Origin: CALJIC01 sp039805565
Lineage (GTDB): Bacteria > Chloroflexota > Chloroflexia > Chloroflexales > Roseiflexaceae
Length of the DNA: 17,981 bases
Direction of reading: 5' to 3'
Assembly: GCA_039805565.1 (NCBI GenBank)
Contig: JBDLTZ010000159.1
Coordinates: 1 to 17,981, forward strand
Below, one piece after another: positions 1 to 8,556 of the stretch. Positions within the stretch are counted from its first letter, which is position 1; every line of letters begins with the position of its first letter. The translations under genes were made by a program, and so were the position numbers. The notes beneath the pieces are model-generated. The model was not told the DNA's origin, made no database searches, and worked only from the letters and a program-made list of their open reading frames with translations.

Positions 1-53
1 CCCTCCGCAAAAGAAAGAGAAAGATCTTTTTGCGGGGGCCGCAAGGCCCCCGC
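1..53. repeat. Family A double-hairpin palindromic element, copy 1 (cut by window edge)
   Basis: A 9-bp perfect stem (32-40 with 45-53, loop GCAA) lies 19 bases past the stop codon of the substrate-binding lipoprotein gene. It is followed, reading the minus strand, by an A/T-rich middle part centred on the perfect palindrome AAAGATCTTT (20-29). Positions 1-7 (CCCTCCG) match one arm of the second hairpin of the copy at 5498-5553, so the other half should lie just outside the window. On the minus strand the stem is followed by A5 and then a pyrimidine-rich stretch, not directly by a T-run. It is therefore not a textbook intrinsic terminator, although it may still stop or protect the transcript. 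Confidence 0.6.
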
Positions 54-72
54 GCCCCCGCTGAGGAGTGAA

Positions 73-2313
73 CTACGCCTGCGGGTACTCGGCGATCGTC
101 TCCGGCTTGGTCTCGGGCACCTCGCCCTGCTCCGCCGCCGGCACCCAGAACTGCTCCGGGATGAAGTTGTTGTAGTCCCACTGGTAGAAGAACGCCGGCG
201 CGCCGACCGGGACGTTCTTGAGCCGCTTCGCCATGCCCAGGCCGTAGCGGCTGATCACGACGCCCATCGAGTAGACGTTCTCGGTGTGGAGCTTCTGGTA
301 CTGCGCCATCAGCTCCTTCTGCTTGCCGAAGTCGGTCTCGTCGGCCATGCCCTGGGCCAGGGCGACCAGCTCCTCCTCGAACGGCTGCAGGGTGCGGTTC
401 ACGCCCTCGGCGCCGCGGCTCCAGGACGGGGACTGCAGCGTCAGCGGGGCGACGTCGCGGTAGCGCACGTTTGGCACGCCCCACTCCTGGCCCATGCGGT
501 CCACGTGCATCTCCCACTCGCCCGTCTCGCGCGACTGCTGGTCGCGCACGGTGCCCTGGATCTTGCGGAAGTTCACCTGGATGCCGATGTCCTTGAACAG
601 GGTCACCAGCGCCTCGGCGATCGTCGACGCGCCCTCCGTGTCTTCGATGGCGGTCAGGCCCAGCACCACCGGCTGGCCGGCCTGCGAGTAGCCCTCGGGC
701 CACAGCAGGACGCCCTCGCTGTTCGACTCGGTGAAGCCCAGCTCCGTCAGCAGCGCCTTCGAGGTGTCAGGCGCGAACGGGTAGTACACCGTGCTGTTGA
801 TGTCGAAGAACTGGCTGCCCGGGTAGAGCCCGCCCGGCCAGGCGCGGAAGAACGGCCCGTCAGCCACCGACTTGGCGATGCCGTCGCGGTCGATCGCCTG
901 GGTCAGCGCGCGGCGGAACTTGACCTCGCGGAACAGCTTGCGGATGTCCTTCGCGCGGTCGTCCTTGGCGCCGAAGTCGCTCGACTGGTTGATTACCAGC
1001 GAGAAGCCCAGCGTCTCGGGGCCCCACTCCATGCGGAACGGCGCATTGGCGTCCTGCGCCTTCGTCGCCACCTCGCGGAAGGTTGAGGGGTTCTCGACGT
1101 TGGTGTGGTCCGCGGCGCCCGCGATCACCTTGGCGGTGCGGATCACGCCCGTGGCCGCCTTCTCGAAGATGATCTCGTTCAGGTAGGGCAGCTGCTTGCC
1201 GCTCTCGTCCACCTTCCAGTAGTACGGGTTGCGGCGGAAGATCATGATCTCGTCGGTCTTGTACTCGACGGGGACCCAGGGTCCCATCGTGACCGGCGGC
1301 AGCGCGTTTGGCGGCAGCGCGTCGGCGAACTTCTGGTAGTCTGAGCTCGGCTCGTACTTCGGGTGGAACTTCGACAGCACGTGCTTCGGCGCCACCGACC
1401 AGGTCAGCTCGTTCATATCGAACAGCTTGTAGGCCGCGCCCGCCACCGGGAAGGTCCAGCGGATGGTGGAGTCGTCAACCTTCTCGAGGTTGATGTCCTT
1501 TCCGTCGATCTGCCAGGCGCTGCGCTTGGTCCAGGCGCGCGTGACGCCCGGGTCCAGGATGCAGTCCTCCCAGGTGAACATGACGTCGTCGGCGGTGAAC
1601 GGCTGCCCGTCCGACCACTTGACGCCCTTCACCAGGTTCATCGTCAGCTGGGTGCCGTCCTCGCTCCACTCCCAGCTCTTCGCCAGGTTCGGCACGGGCT
1701 CCAGCTTGTCGCCGCGCAGCCACATCGGGCCGGTCATCACCAGCGGCTCCTGGACGATGGCCTCGATGCCGAACCAACCCTGGCTGATGCCGGCGGCCCA
1801 GTTCCAGCCCTCGGTCGGCGCGGCCCAGACGTCGCGCATGACGCCGCCGTACTCACCCGGCCCGTCCGAGAAGAAGGTGTTCGGGATGACCTGCGGCTCC
1901 TCCGGGAGGCGCTCGGCCACCGGCGGGAGCTTGCCCGCGTCCACCAGCGCCTTGATGTAGTCCGGCTCGCTGTAGGTGTCCAGCTTGCGGTACTGCATCA
2001 TCTCGTCGAGGTTGAAGAGCTTCGGCTCGCGGCCGCCGGCCATCACCTGCCCGGGCGGGTAGGGGATCGGGCCAGCCAGCTCGGCGGCGCCGGCGGGGGC
2101 GGCGGTGGCCTCAGCCGCGGGGGCGGCGGTGGCCTCGGCGGCGGGGGCGGCGGTCGCTGCGCCGGCGGCGGTAGGCTCGGCCGCCGGGGCCGAGGTGGGG
2201 GCCGGGCCGGTGGCCGGCGCTGCACAGGCAGCAAGAACCGCAGAGCCCGCGCTCATCGCCGCGAGGCGGAGGAATTTGCGTCGGCTGATGCGGGTGGTGT
2301 CGTCCATTGACAT
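73..2313 (-). CDS. ABC transporter substrate-binding lipoprotein, family 5 (peptide/OppA type)
   Basis: The 746-residue protein is the extracytoplasmic solute receptor of an oligopeptide/nickel-class ABC importer. The N-terminus has a twin-arginine motif (SRRKFL, residues 10-15), a short hydrophobic stretch and a lipobox LAAC with Cys30, so Tat export and lipid anchoring are expected. Residues about 31-80 form a low-complexity Ala/Pro/Thr/Glu linker with an 8-residue repeat (ATAAPAAE). The rest is a family 5 solute-binding domain with the typical sequence VKWSDGQPFTADDVMFTW. It is longer than usual OppA proteins (about 540 residues), partly because of the linker. The ATG at 2313 follows a strong Shine-Dalgarno AGGAGGG. 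It lies 80 bases after an OppD-type ATPase gene and is probably co-transcribed with it. The substrate cannot be read from sequence: peptides are the family default, but sugars or other solutes are possible. Confidence 0.9.
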   Translation of the reverse strand: MSMDDTTRISRRKFLRLAAMSAGSAVLAACAAPATGPAPTSAPAAEPTAAGAATAAPAAEATAAPAAEATAAPAGAAELAGPIPYPPGQVMAGGREPKLFNLDEMMQYRKLDTYSEPDYIKALVDAGKLPPVAERLPEEPQVIPNTFFSDGPGEYGGVMRDVWAAPTEGWNWAAGISQGWFGIEAIVQEPLVMTGPMWLRGDKLEPVPNLAKSWEWSEDGTQLTMNLVKGVKWSDGQPFTADDVMFTWEDCILDPGVTRAWTKRSAWQIDGKDINLEKVDDSTIRWTFPVAGAAYKLFDMNELTWSVAPKHVLSKFHPKYEPSSDYQKFADALPPNALPPVTMGPWVPVEYKTDEIMIFRRNPYYWKVDESGKQLPYLNEIIFEKAATGVIRTAKVIAGAADHTNVENPSTFREVATKAQDANAPFRMEWGPETLGFSLVINQSSDFGAKDDRAKDIRKLFREVKFRRALTQAIDRDGIAKSVADGPFFRAWPGGLYPGSQFFDINSTVYYPFAPDTSKALLTELGFTESNSEGVLLWPEGYSQAGQPVVLGLTAIEDTEGASTIAEALVTLFKDIGIQVNFRKIQGTVRDQQSRETGEWEMHVDRMGQEWGVPNVRYRDVAPLTLQSPSWSRGAEGVNRTLQPFEEELVALAQGMADETDFGKQKELMAQYQKLHTENVYSMGVVISRYGLGMAKRLKNVPVGAPAFFYQWDYNNFIPEQFWVPAAEQGEVPETKPETIAEYPQA
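2095..2160. repeat. 24-bp tandem repeat in the lipoprotein linker
   Basis: Two full 24-bp units (2095-2118 and 2119-2142) and a partial third (from 2143) encode the repeated peptide ATAAPAAE behind the lipid anchor. The first two units differ at two positions. This is an in-frame minisatellite likely to vary in length between strains without harming the protein. Confidence 0.8.
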
Positions 2314-2352
2314 CGTTCCCTCCTAGAGCATTTGCCGTGTGTTTTGTCTCAG

Positions 2353-2372
2353 CCGCGGCGTAGCCGCCGTGG
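2353..2372 (-). promoter_or_regulatory. Hairpin between the ATPase gene and the lipoprotein gene
   Basis: CCGCGGCG (2353-2360) and CGCCGTGG (2365-2372) pair over 8 positions with one mismatch and a 4-base loop. It lies in the 80-base spacer of a likely two-gene transcript and has no following T-run. Such intercistronic stems often stabilise the downstream message for the abundant binding protein. That role is inferred. Confidence 0.4.
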
Positions 2373-2393
2373 CAGGAAGACCATCGGAAGGGC

Positions 2394-3410
<1,017 letters not shown>

Positions 3411-3512
3411 ATGTCTGCCTATGACTCTGGCGCGGCCCTGCGCTCTGGATGCTCACGAGAGCTGGTGGGAGACAAGGAGCTTGGCGCAGGGCGGCGCGGA
3501 AGAAGCTCAACT

Positions 3513-3528
3513 TGTGTGGAGGTACACA
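3513..3528. promoter_or_regulatory. TGTGT inverted repeat 2 upstream of the ATPase gene (possible operator half)
   Basis: TGTGT (3513-3517) and ACACA (3524-3528) form a short inverted repeat with a 6-base centre. It repeats the sequence theme of the larger TGTGTGT/ACACACA repeat at 3553-3579 and lies just downstream of the proposed promoter. Five-base arms are easily found by chance; the value is in the pairing with its neighbour. Confidence 0.3.
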
Positions 3529-3534
3529 GGGGAT

Positions 3535-3563
3535 AGCATAAAGAAAAGAAGCCTGTGTGTCTT
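3535..3563 (-). promoter_or_regulatory. Weak candidate promoter for the oppD-oppA type pair
   Basis: On the minus strand AAGACA (3558-3563) and TATGCT (3535-3540) are separated by exactly 17 bases. Each matches the sigma-70 consensus at four of six positions. The -35 box overlaps the inverted repeat at 3553-3579, a typical layout for a regulated promoter. Readthrough from the regulator gene is an alternative source of transcription. Confidence 0.3.
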
Positions 3564-3579
3564 GGACAAAAACACACAG
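3553..3579 (-). promoter_or_regulatory. 8-bp inverted repeat after the regulator stop: terminator or operator
   Basis: CTGTGTGT (3553-3560) and ACACACAG (3572-3579) are perfect 8-bp arms around an 11-base loop, starting one base after the regulator's TAA codon. On the minus strand the stem is followed by a T-rich run (GCTTCTTTTCTTTATG), which suits a moderate intrinsic terminator. It also overlaps the candidate -35 box for oppD, so it could be a regulator binding site. Both readings are possible. Confidence 0.5.
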
Positions 3580-3580
3580 A

Positions 3581-5359
3581 TTATTTGGACGATAGAACAC
3601 TCGCCGCCCGCAGCTCTCGCTCGCGGTACTCGCGCGGGGCGCACCCCTCGAGCTTGCGGAACACGCGGCTGAAGTAGGCCGGGTCGCCGAACCCGACCGC
3701 CGCCGCGATCGCGGTGATGCTATCGTCCGTCTCGCGCAGCAGCGCCTTGGCGCGCTCCACGCGGTAGCGGTGGAGGTACTCCCACGGCGAGACATCGAAC
3801 TCGCGGTGGAAGATGAGGGTCAGGTAGTTCTCGCTGACGCCCACGTGCGCGGCGATCTCCTGCCGCGAGAGGTCGCGGGCGTGGTGGAGCTGAATGTAGG
3901 CCACCGCCCGGCCCACGAGCTCGCCGGTGTGGCCCTTCTCGGCGCGCGCTGCCCGCGCGTCGAAGGCCAGGTCGACGTTCCGCAGCGCGATCCCCAGCTG
4001 GTCCGCCAGCAGCTGGAGGCCCGCCAGCTCCTCATCGCTGCGCTGCCCCTGCCGGCTGCTGTGCAGGTCCAGCACCCCGAGCAGCGTCTGCCCCGAGCGC
4101 ACCGGCAGCACCACGCGCGAGCGAACCTCGGCCCAGGCGGGGTCCGGCGCGAAGCGGTGGCTGTGCCGTGTGTCAGGGATGTACACAGCCTCGCCGCGCG
4201 CCACCACCTGACCCAGCAGGCCGGACTGCGCCAGCGGCAGGCGAGGTGCCCGCTGCGAGGCGTCGGGGGCGTTGAGCACCAGCGCCTCGTCCTGCTCGCA
4301 CCAGAACGAGAGCTGCGCCGCGTCGAAGCCGTAGTTCGAGCGGATCAGCTCGACGATCTCGCGCGCCAGCCGGCGCCGGTCCTCGATCGTGCCGATCAGC
4401 TGGTTGATCGCCTGGGTCGCCTCGATCTGCGCCATGCGCTGGCGGTCGCGCTCCCGGTGCACACCCACCAGCCGGTTCGGCAGGCTGGCGATCGCGATCA
4501 GCTTCTCCATCGCGATCTCCGCCACGTTCTCGGCCGTCACGAAGCGCACCGGGTAGGGGAAGTGCGCCGCCACGCGCTCGCCCCGGGCGGCCTGGCAGGC
4601 CAGGTCCACCGCCCGGGCGCCGAACTCGGCGGCGGATGTGTCTACGGTTGCGGCCAGGCGCCCCTCGGCCACCGCTGCAAGGGCCAGCGGGTCGCCGTTG
4701 ATACCCACCACCGGCGTCCCGGGGCGCAGCAGGCCCATGGTCTGCGCGCAGTCTCGGGCCGCCAGGGCCAGCGAGTCGGAGAGCCCGAAGATGGCGTCGG
4801 GCGGCTCGGGCAGCGCGCGCAGCGCCGCCTCGATCTGCGGGTAGGCGCGGTCGTAGCGCCAGGTGCTCGGCACGTGGTGCAGCTGCACCGCCGGCATCGC
4901 GCGCAGCGTATCTGTCATGCCCGCCAGCCTGCTCCGGCCGTCCTCGCCGTAGTTCGCCAGCCCGCCGCCCACCGCGAGCACGAGCCCGTGCCCGCCGAGC
5001 TGCTTGGCCAGGAACTGGGCCACCTGCCTGCCGATGTCGTAGAAGCCGATCGGGGAGACGAAGCGCGGGTGGTGGACGTCGGACTCGGTCAGGTGGACCA
5101 GCGGTAGCCCGCTCGTCAGGATGCGGTGGGCCAGGGGGCTCGGGGTGTAGGCGCTGACCAGAGCGTCAAGGTCTTGCGCCTGGAGCGCCTCGACCACGCC
5201 GAGCTGCGCGTCGCGCGAGAGGGTCAGCGAGCGGCCGAGGTCGATCTCGACAAGCTCAACGCCCAGCTGCTGCGCGCGCTGGTGGACTGCCTCCCGCACT
5301 TGGACCCAGAAGGGGTCCGCTGAGCCGATGCGGGTGCCAATGCGAAGTGTATAGGACAA
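3581..5359 (-). CDS. AraC-family regulator with sugar-binding-type sensor and GAF domain
   Basis: The 592-residue regulator has three parts. Residues about 1-285 are a LacI/RbsB-like periplasmic-binding-protein fold used as a cytoplasmic ligand sensor, with no signal peptide. Then come a charged, probably coiled-coil linker and a GAF domain (about 315-480), and a C-terminal AraC double helix-turn-helix (about 485-585), seen in LSRQEIAAHVGVSENYLTLIF and GFGDPAYFSRVFRKLEG. E. coli XylR has the sensor plus AraC layout; the inserted GAF domain is extra. The start is set at TTG 5359, directly after GGAGGT and at the first strand of the sensor (LSYTLRIG). The longer reading from 5473 begins inside the -35 box and cannot be used. 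It precedes the oppD-type gene on the same strand and is its natural candidate regulator. Confidence 0.87.
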   Translation of the reverse strand: MSYTLRIGTRIGSADPFWVQVREAVHQRAQQLGVELVEIDLGRSLTLSRDAQLGVVEALQAQDLDALVSAYTPSPLAHRILTSGLPLVHLTESDVHHPRFVSPIGFYDIGRQVAQFLAKQLGGHGLVLAVGGGLANYGEDGRSRLAGMTDTLRAMPAVQLHHVPSTWRYDRAYPQIEAALRALPEPPDAIFGLSDSLALAARDCAQTMGLLRPGTPVVGINGDPLALAAVAEGRLAATVDTSAAEFGARAVDLACQAARGERVAAHFPYPVRFVTAENVAEIAMEKLIAIASLPNRLVGVHRERDRQRMAQIEATQAINQLIGTIEDRRRLAREIVELIRSNYGFDAAQLSFWCEQDEALVLNAPDASQRAPRLPLAQSGLLGQVVARGEAVYIPDTRHSHRFAPDPAWAEVRSRVVLPVRSGQTLLGVLDLHSSRQGQRSDEELAGLQLLADQLGIALRNVDLAFDARAARAEKGHTGELVGRAVAYIQLHHARDLSRQEIAAHVGVSENYLTLIFHREFDVSPWEYLHRYRVERAKALLRETDDSITAIAAAVGFGDPAYFSRVFRKLEGCAPREYRERELRAASVLSSK

Positions 5360-5363
5360 TGGA

Positions 5364-5368
5364 CCTCC
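5364..5368 (-). promoter_or_regulatory. Ribosome binding site fixing the TTG start of the regulator
   Basis: GGAGG (plus-strand CCTCC) ends four bases before the TTG at 5357-5359. No in-frame ATG or GTG with a comparable site is seen nearby, and the binding-protein fold begins right at this codon. Confidence 0.7.
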
Positions 5369-5444
5369 GGCCGGGTGGGGCGCCTCGAGGAGAGAAAGAT
5401 GAATGAGCGAGGATGCTGTCGAGAGGCTCTTTTGTATGCCGGAG

Positions 5445-5473
5445 ATCCTAGCAGGCGGAGCGGGGGGTGTCAA
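5445..5473 (-). promoter_or_regulatory. Near-consensus sigma-70 promoter of the AraC-type regulator
   Basis: A perfect -35 TTGACA (5468-5473) and a -10 TAGGAT (5445-5450, four of six matches) are separated by 17 bases, with an extended -10 TGC just before the hexamer. Transcription should begin near 5438, giving a leader of about 80 bases to the TTG start codon. This is the best promoter in the window. Confidence 0.8.
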
Positions 5474-5497
5474 ATAGTGCGGGGGCTCAGGGGAGGT

Positions 5498-5553
5498 TCG
5501 GAGGGGCGAAGCCCCTCCGAGAGAAATACTTCTCGGGGGCCGTAGGCCCCCGA
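5498..5553. repeat. Family A double-hairpin palindromic element, copy 2
   Basis: Three nested parts lie 13 bases after the korB stop codon: a 10-bp stem (5498-5507 with 5511-5520, loop GAA), a 5-bp middle stem GAGAA/TTCTC (5521-5525 with 5530-5534) and a 9-bp stem (5533-5541 with 5545-5553, loop GTA). The order and core sequences match the element at 1-53. It sits between korB and the next gene's promoter, so it may end korAB transcription, but it lacks a clean T-run. Confidence 0.7.
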
Positions 5554-5566
5554 ACCCCTGCCAGTG

Positions 5567-6616
5567 CTACTCGAACTCGGCCATCACCCGCGCGAAGGCC
5601 TCGCGCGTCGGGCGGAGCTTCTCCGCGGGCAGCTCCGCCAGCGGCGTGTCGCTCAGCTGCATCACCTGCGGCAGGGTCTGCCGCTCGGTGTTGATGTACA
5701 GCAGGCCGGTGAGGAACTCGTGGTTGTGCCGCGCCGTCTCCAGCATCTCGAGCGCCTGCCACTTGTTCGTCGGGTCGTACTCGCGGTCCAGCTTCTTCAG
5801 CTTGATCGCCGGCCCGTCGTGGAGCTGCACGATCCGCTCCTCGCCCTCGTCGTAGTCCACCTGCACTTCGTTGAAGCTCGGGATGAACTGGATGTCCTGG
5901 ATCCGCTCCTCCTTCGCCTTGCCGTAGTCGTAGCTCTTGCTGGACTCGTGGTGGTTGTTGAAGGTCACGCACGGGCTGATGATGTCCAGCACCGCGGTGC
6001 CGTCGTAGCTCATGGCTGCCTTCAGCAGCTCGCGCACCTGCTTGGCGTCGCCCGCGAACGAGCGCGCCACGAAGCCGCAGTCGGCCACCAGCGCCTCGAT
6101 GCAGACGTCGATCGGCGGCAGCACGTTCGTGCCGGCGTACTTCAGGTTCTGGCCCACGTCGGCGGTGGCCGAGTGCTGGCCCTTTGTCAGGCCGTAGACG
6201 CCGTTGTTCTCGACGATGTACACCATCGGGACGTTGCGGCGCACCATGTGCTTGAACTGCCCCAGCCCGATTGAGCCGGTGTCGCCGTCGCCGCTCACGC
6301 CGATCGCCAGCATGTGGCGGTTCGCCAGCACCGCGCCGGTGGTCACCGAGGGCATGCGGCCGTGCAGCGTGTTGAAGCCGTGCGAGCGGTTCAGGAAATA
6401 GGCCGGCGTCTTCGAGGAGCAGCCGATGCCGCTCATCTTGATCACCTGGTGCGGCGCGATCGAGAGGTCGTAGGCGGCGGCGATGATCTGGCTGGTGATC
6501 GAGTTGTGCCCGCACCCCTGGCACAGGGTCGTGTCGCCGCCGCGGTACTCCTGCTGCGTCAGGCCGATCTTATTGACGTTGGCGGGCTTGCCGTTCGTCT
6601 TAGTCTCAGTGGTCAT
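5567..6616 (-). CDS. korB: 2-oxoacid:ferredoxin oxidoreductase, beta subunit
   Basis: The 349-residue beta subunit binds thiamine diphosphate and carries electrons to ferredoxin during CoA-dependent oxidative decarboxylation of 2-oxoacids, most likely 2-oxoglutarate. The ThDP motif is seen as GDGD (109-112) through ENNGVYGL (136-143). Cysteines 32, 35, 66 and 216 have nearly the spacing of the [4Fe-4S] ligands in archaeal two-subunit enzymes. There is no separate ferredoxin domain. The ATG at 6616 has GGAG nine bases upstream. It follows korA after 64 bases that hold a family B palindrome, so the two genes form an operon in the usual alpha-then-beta order. The reverse (reductive carboxylation) direction is equally possible. 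Choice among 2-oxoglutarate, pyruvate and broad-range 2-oxoacid activity is not settled by sequence. Confidence 0.93.
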   Translation of the reverse strand: MTTETKTNGKPANVNKIGLTQQEYRGGDTTLCQGCGHNSITSQIIAAAYDLSIAPHQVIKMSGIGCSSKTPAYFLNRSHGFNTLHGRMPSVTTGAVLANRHMLAIGVSGDGDTGSIGLGQFKHMVRRNVPMVYIVENNGVYGLTKGQHSATADVGQNLKYAGTNVLPPIDVCIEALVADCGFVARSFAGDAKQVRELLKAAMSYDGTAVLDIISPCVTFNNHHESSKSYDYGKAKEERIQDIQFIPSFNEVQVDYDEGEERIVQLHDGPAIKLKKLDREYDPTNKWQALEMLETARHNHEFLTGLLYINTERQTLPQVMQLSDTPLAELPAEKLRPTREAFARVMAEFE

Positions 6617-6639
6617 GCTATTCCACTCCGTAGTGTGGG

Positions 6640-6679
6640 CGGGTTCAAGGGAAGGGCCTGCCCTCCCCTGGGCCCTCCG
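6640..6679. repeat. Family B intercistronic palindrome, copy 1 (korA/korB spacer)
   Basis: Read on the minus strand, the core is GGGGAGGGC-AG-GCCCTTCCC, followed by TTGAACCCGCCC. It forms a 9-bp stem with one G-U pair in RNA. It fills most of the 64-base spacer just after the korA stop. The same core recurs at 11513-11531 and 15494-15520. Confidence 0.65.
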
Positions 6680-6680
6680 T

Positions 6681-8531
6681 CTAGCGCTGCTCCTGCTTCA
6701 GGATCTCCTCGGTCACGAACCGGGCGCTCATCGGCATGCCGTTGCAGATGCGCACCGAGCGCACCTGGCCAGCCAGCTCCGGCGCGTGCAGCTGGACCAG
6801 CTGGTGCATCTGGCCGTCCTGGTTCAGCTCGGCCACGTACACCCGCTCGTGCTGCTCCACGAACGCCCGCACCGACTCGCTGAGCGGCAGCGCGCGCACC
6901 CGCAGGTAGCTCGTCTCGACTCCCTCGGCCCGTAGGCGGTCGCGCGCCTCGACGATCGCCGGGTCGGTGGAGCCGAAGGCGATGATGCCCACGGGCGCGC
7001 CGTCCACCTGGTCCACCACCGGCTGCGGCACCAGCCCGCGCGCCGTCTCGTGCTTCAGGCTCAGGCGGTCGAGGTTCTTCTGCCAGTCCTCGGCGCGCTC
7101 GCTGTACACCGCGAACTCGTTGTGGCCGGTGCCGCGCGCGAGGTAGGTGCCCTTGGGGTTGATGTTGCCGGGGAGCGTGCGGTACGGGATGCCGTCGCCA
7201 TCCACGTCCTTGTAGCGCCCGTAGCGGCCGAACTTCTCCTCGATCTCGGCGATCTGCTCGGCCGTGAGCACCTTGCCGCGGTCCATCGGCTCCTCGGGGT
7301 ACTCGAGCGGGGGGGTCATCCAGTTGTTCATGCCCAGGTCGAGGTCGCTCAGCACCAGCACTGGCGTCTGGAGGCGCTCGGCCAGGTCAAAGGCGCGCCA
7401 GCCGAACTCGAAGCACTCGCGCATCGAGCCGGGGAACAGCACCACGTGGCGCGTGTCGCCGTGGCCCATGTGATAGGCGCTCAGCACATCGCCCTGTGAG
7501 ACGCGCGTCGGCAGGCCGGTCGCCGGGCCCATGCGCACCACGTCCCAGATCACGGCCGGGACCTCGGCGAAGTACGCCAGGCCGACGAACTCGTTCATCA
7601 GCGAGATGCCCGGGCCCGAGGTGTTGGTCATCGCGCGCGCCCCGGCCCAGCCGGCGCCCACCACGATCCCGGCCGCGGCCAGCTCGTCCTCGGCCTGCAC
7701 GATCGCGTAGGTCGTCGTGCCGCTCTCGGCGTCGGCCCGCAGCAGCGGCGCGTAGTCGGTCAGGGCGTCCGCCAGGCTCGTCGAGGGGGTGATCGGGTAC
7801 CAGGCCAGCACCGAGACGCCACCCACCAGCGCGCCGAGCGCGCCGGCGGTGTTGCCGTCGATCAGGATCATGCCGGCAGTCTCGTTCATCGGGGCCACCC
7901 GGAACGGGTCGCGCTTCGGCAGGTTCTCCCGCACCCAGGCGGCGGCCGCCTGGACCATGCCGTAGTTCAGGTCGATCGCCTTTCGCTTGCCCTTGAAGTG
8001 CTTGTCGAGCGCGCCGTAGATCTGGCTGGTGTCGATCGCCAGCAGCTCGGTCAGGGCGCCCACGTACGCCATATTGGCGATGTAGTCGCGCAGCTTCACG
8101 TCCGCGCCGCTCTGCTTCACCAGCTCCTTCACTGGCAGCGGGTAGTAGGTCACATCCGCGCGCGGCTGGGCGAAGTTCAGGTCGTCCGGGTGGAGGCAGA
8201 CGCCCCCCGCCGGCAGCGCCGCCAGGTCCTCATCGGCGGTTTTCGGGTTGAACGCCACCAGGATCTCGGTCCCCTCGCGCCGCGCGGTGTAGCCGTCCTT
8301 GCTCACGCGGATGGTGTACCAGGTGGGGAGGCCCTGGATGTTCGAGGGGAAGAGGTTCTTGCCGCTCACCGGGATACCCATCTTGAAGATGGCTCGGATG
8401 AGCACGTTGTTCGCTGTCTGGCTCCCCGAGCCGTTGACCGTCGCTGCCACAATCGAGAAATCGTTGATGATGGGCGGGCGGTCCTGCGACCCCGTCTCCT
8501 GCGGGGTGACCTCAGTGTCGATGACGCTCAT
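6681..8531 (-). CDS. korA: 2-oxoacid:ferredoxin oxidoreductase, fused gamma-alpha subunit
   Basis: The 616-residue subunit pairs with KorB. The N-terminal gamma domain begins at NDFSIVAATVNGSGSQ and covers about the first 190 residues. The alpha domain follows with the canonical substrate-site motif YPITPSTSLAD (near 244-254), and a C-terminal transketolase-like domain starts around VGIIAFGSTDPAI. The fused order and length match two-subunit KorAB enzymes. I place the start at ATG 8531, which has GGAG five bases upstream. The frame stays open further up, but that part covers a strong inverted repeat and has no family homology that I recognise. The gene lies 199 bases after cphA and may have its own promoter. 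KorAB joins the TCA cycle to ferredoxin, and its likely substrate 2-oxoglutarate is the carbon skeleton for ammonium assimilation. Confidence 0.92.
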   Translation of the reverse strand: MSVIDTEVTPQETGSQDRPPIINDFSIVAATVNGSGSQTANNVLIRAIFKMGIPVSGKNLFPSNIQGLPTWYTIRVSKDGYTARREGTEILVAFNPKTADEDLAALPAGGVCLHPDDLNFAQPRADVTYYPLPVKELVKQSGADVKLRDYIANMAYVGALTELLAIDTSQIYGALDKHFKGKRKAIDLNYGMVQAAAAWVRENLPKRDPFRVAPMNETAGMILIDGNTAGALGALVGGVSVLAWYPITPSTSLADALTDYAPLLRADAESGTTTYAIVQAEDELAAAGIVVGAGWAGARAMTNTSGPGISLMNEFVGLAYFAEVPAVIWDVVRMGPATGLPTRVSQGDVLSAYHMGHGDTRHVVLFPGSMRECFEFGWRAFDLAERLQTPVLVLSDLDLGMNNWMTPPLEYPEEPMDRGKVLTAEQIAEIEEKFGRYGRYKDVDGDGIPYRTLPGNINPKGTYLARGTGHNEFAVYSERAEDWQKNLDRLSLKHETARGLVPQPVVDQVDGAPVGIIAFGSTDPAIVEARDRLRAEGVETSYLRVRALPLSESVRAFVEQHERVYVAELNQDGQMHQLVQLHAPELAGQVRSVRICNGMPMSARFVTEEILKQEQR

Positions 8532-8556
8532 GGCTTCTCCAGTGGTAAACAGGCCG

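Noticed and set aside
32..53. Classical intrinsic terminator after the lipoprotein gene
   Set aside because: The strong stem is followed on the minus strand by A5 rather than a T-run, so it is listed as a palindromic element with uncertain terminator function.
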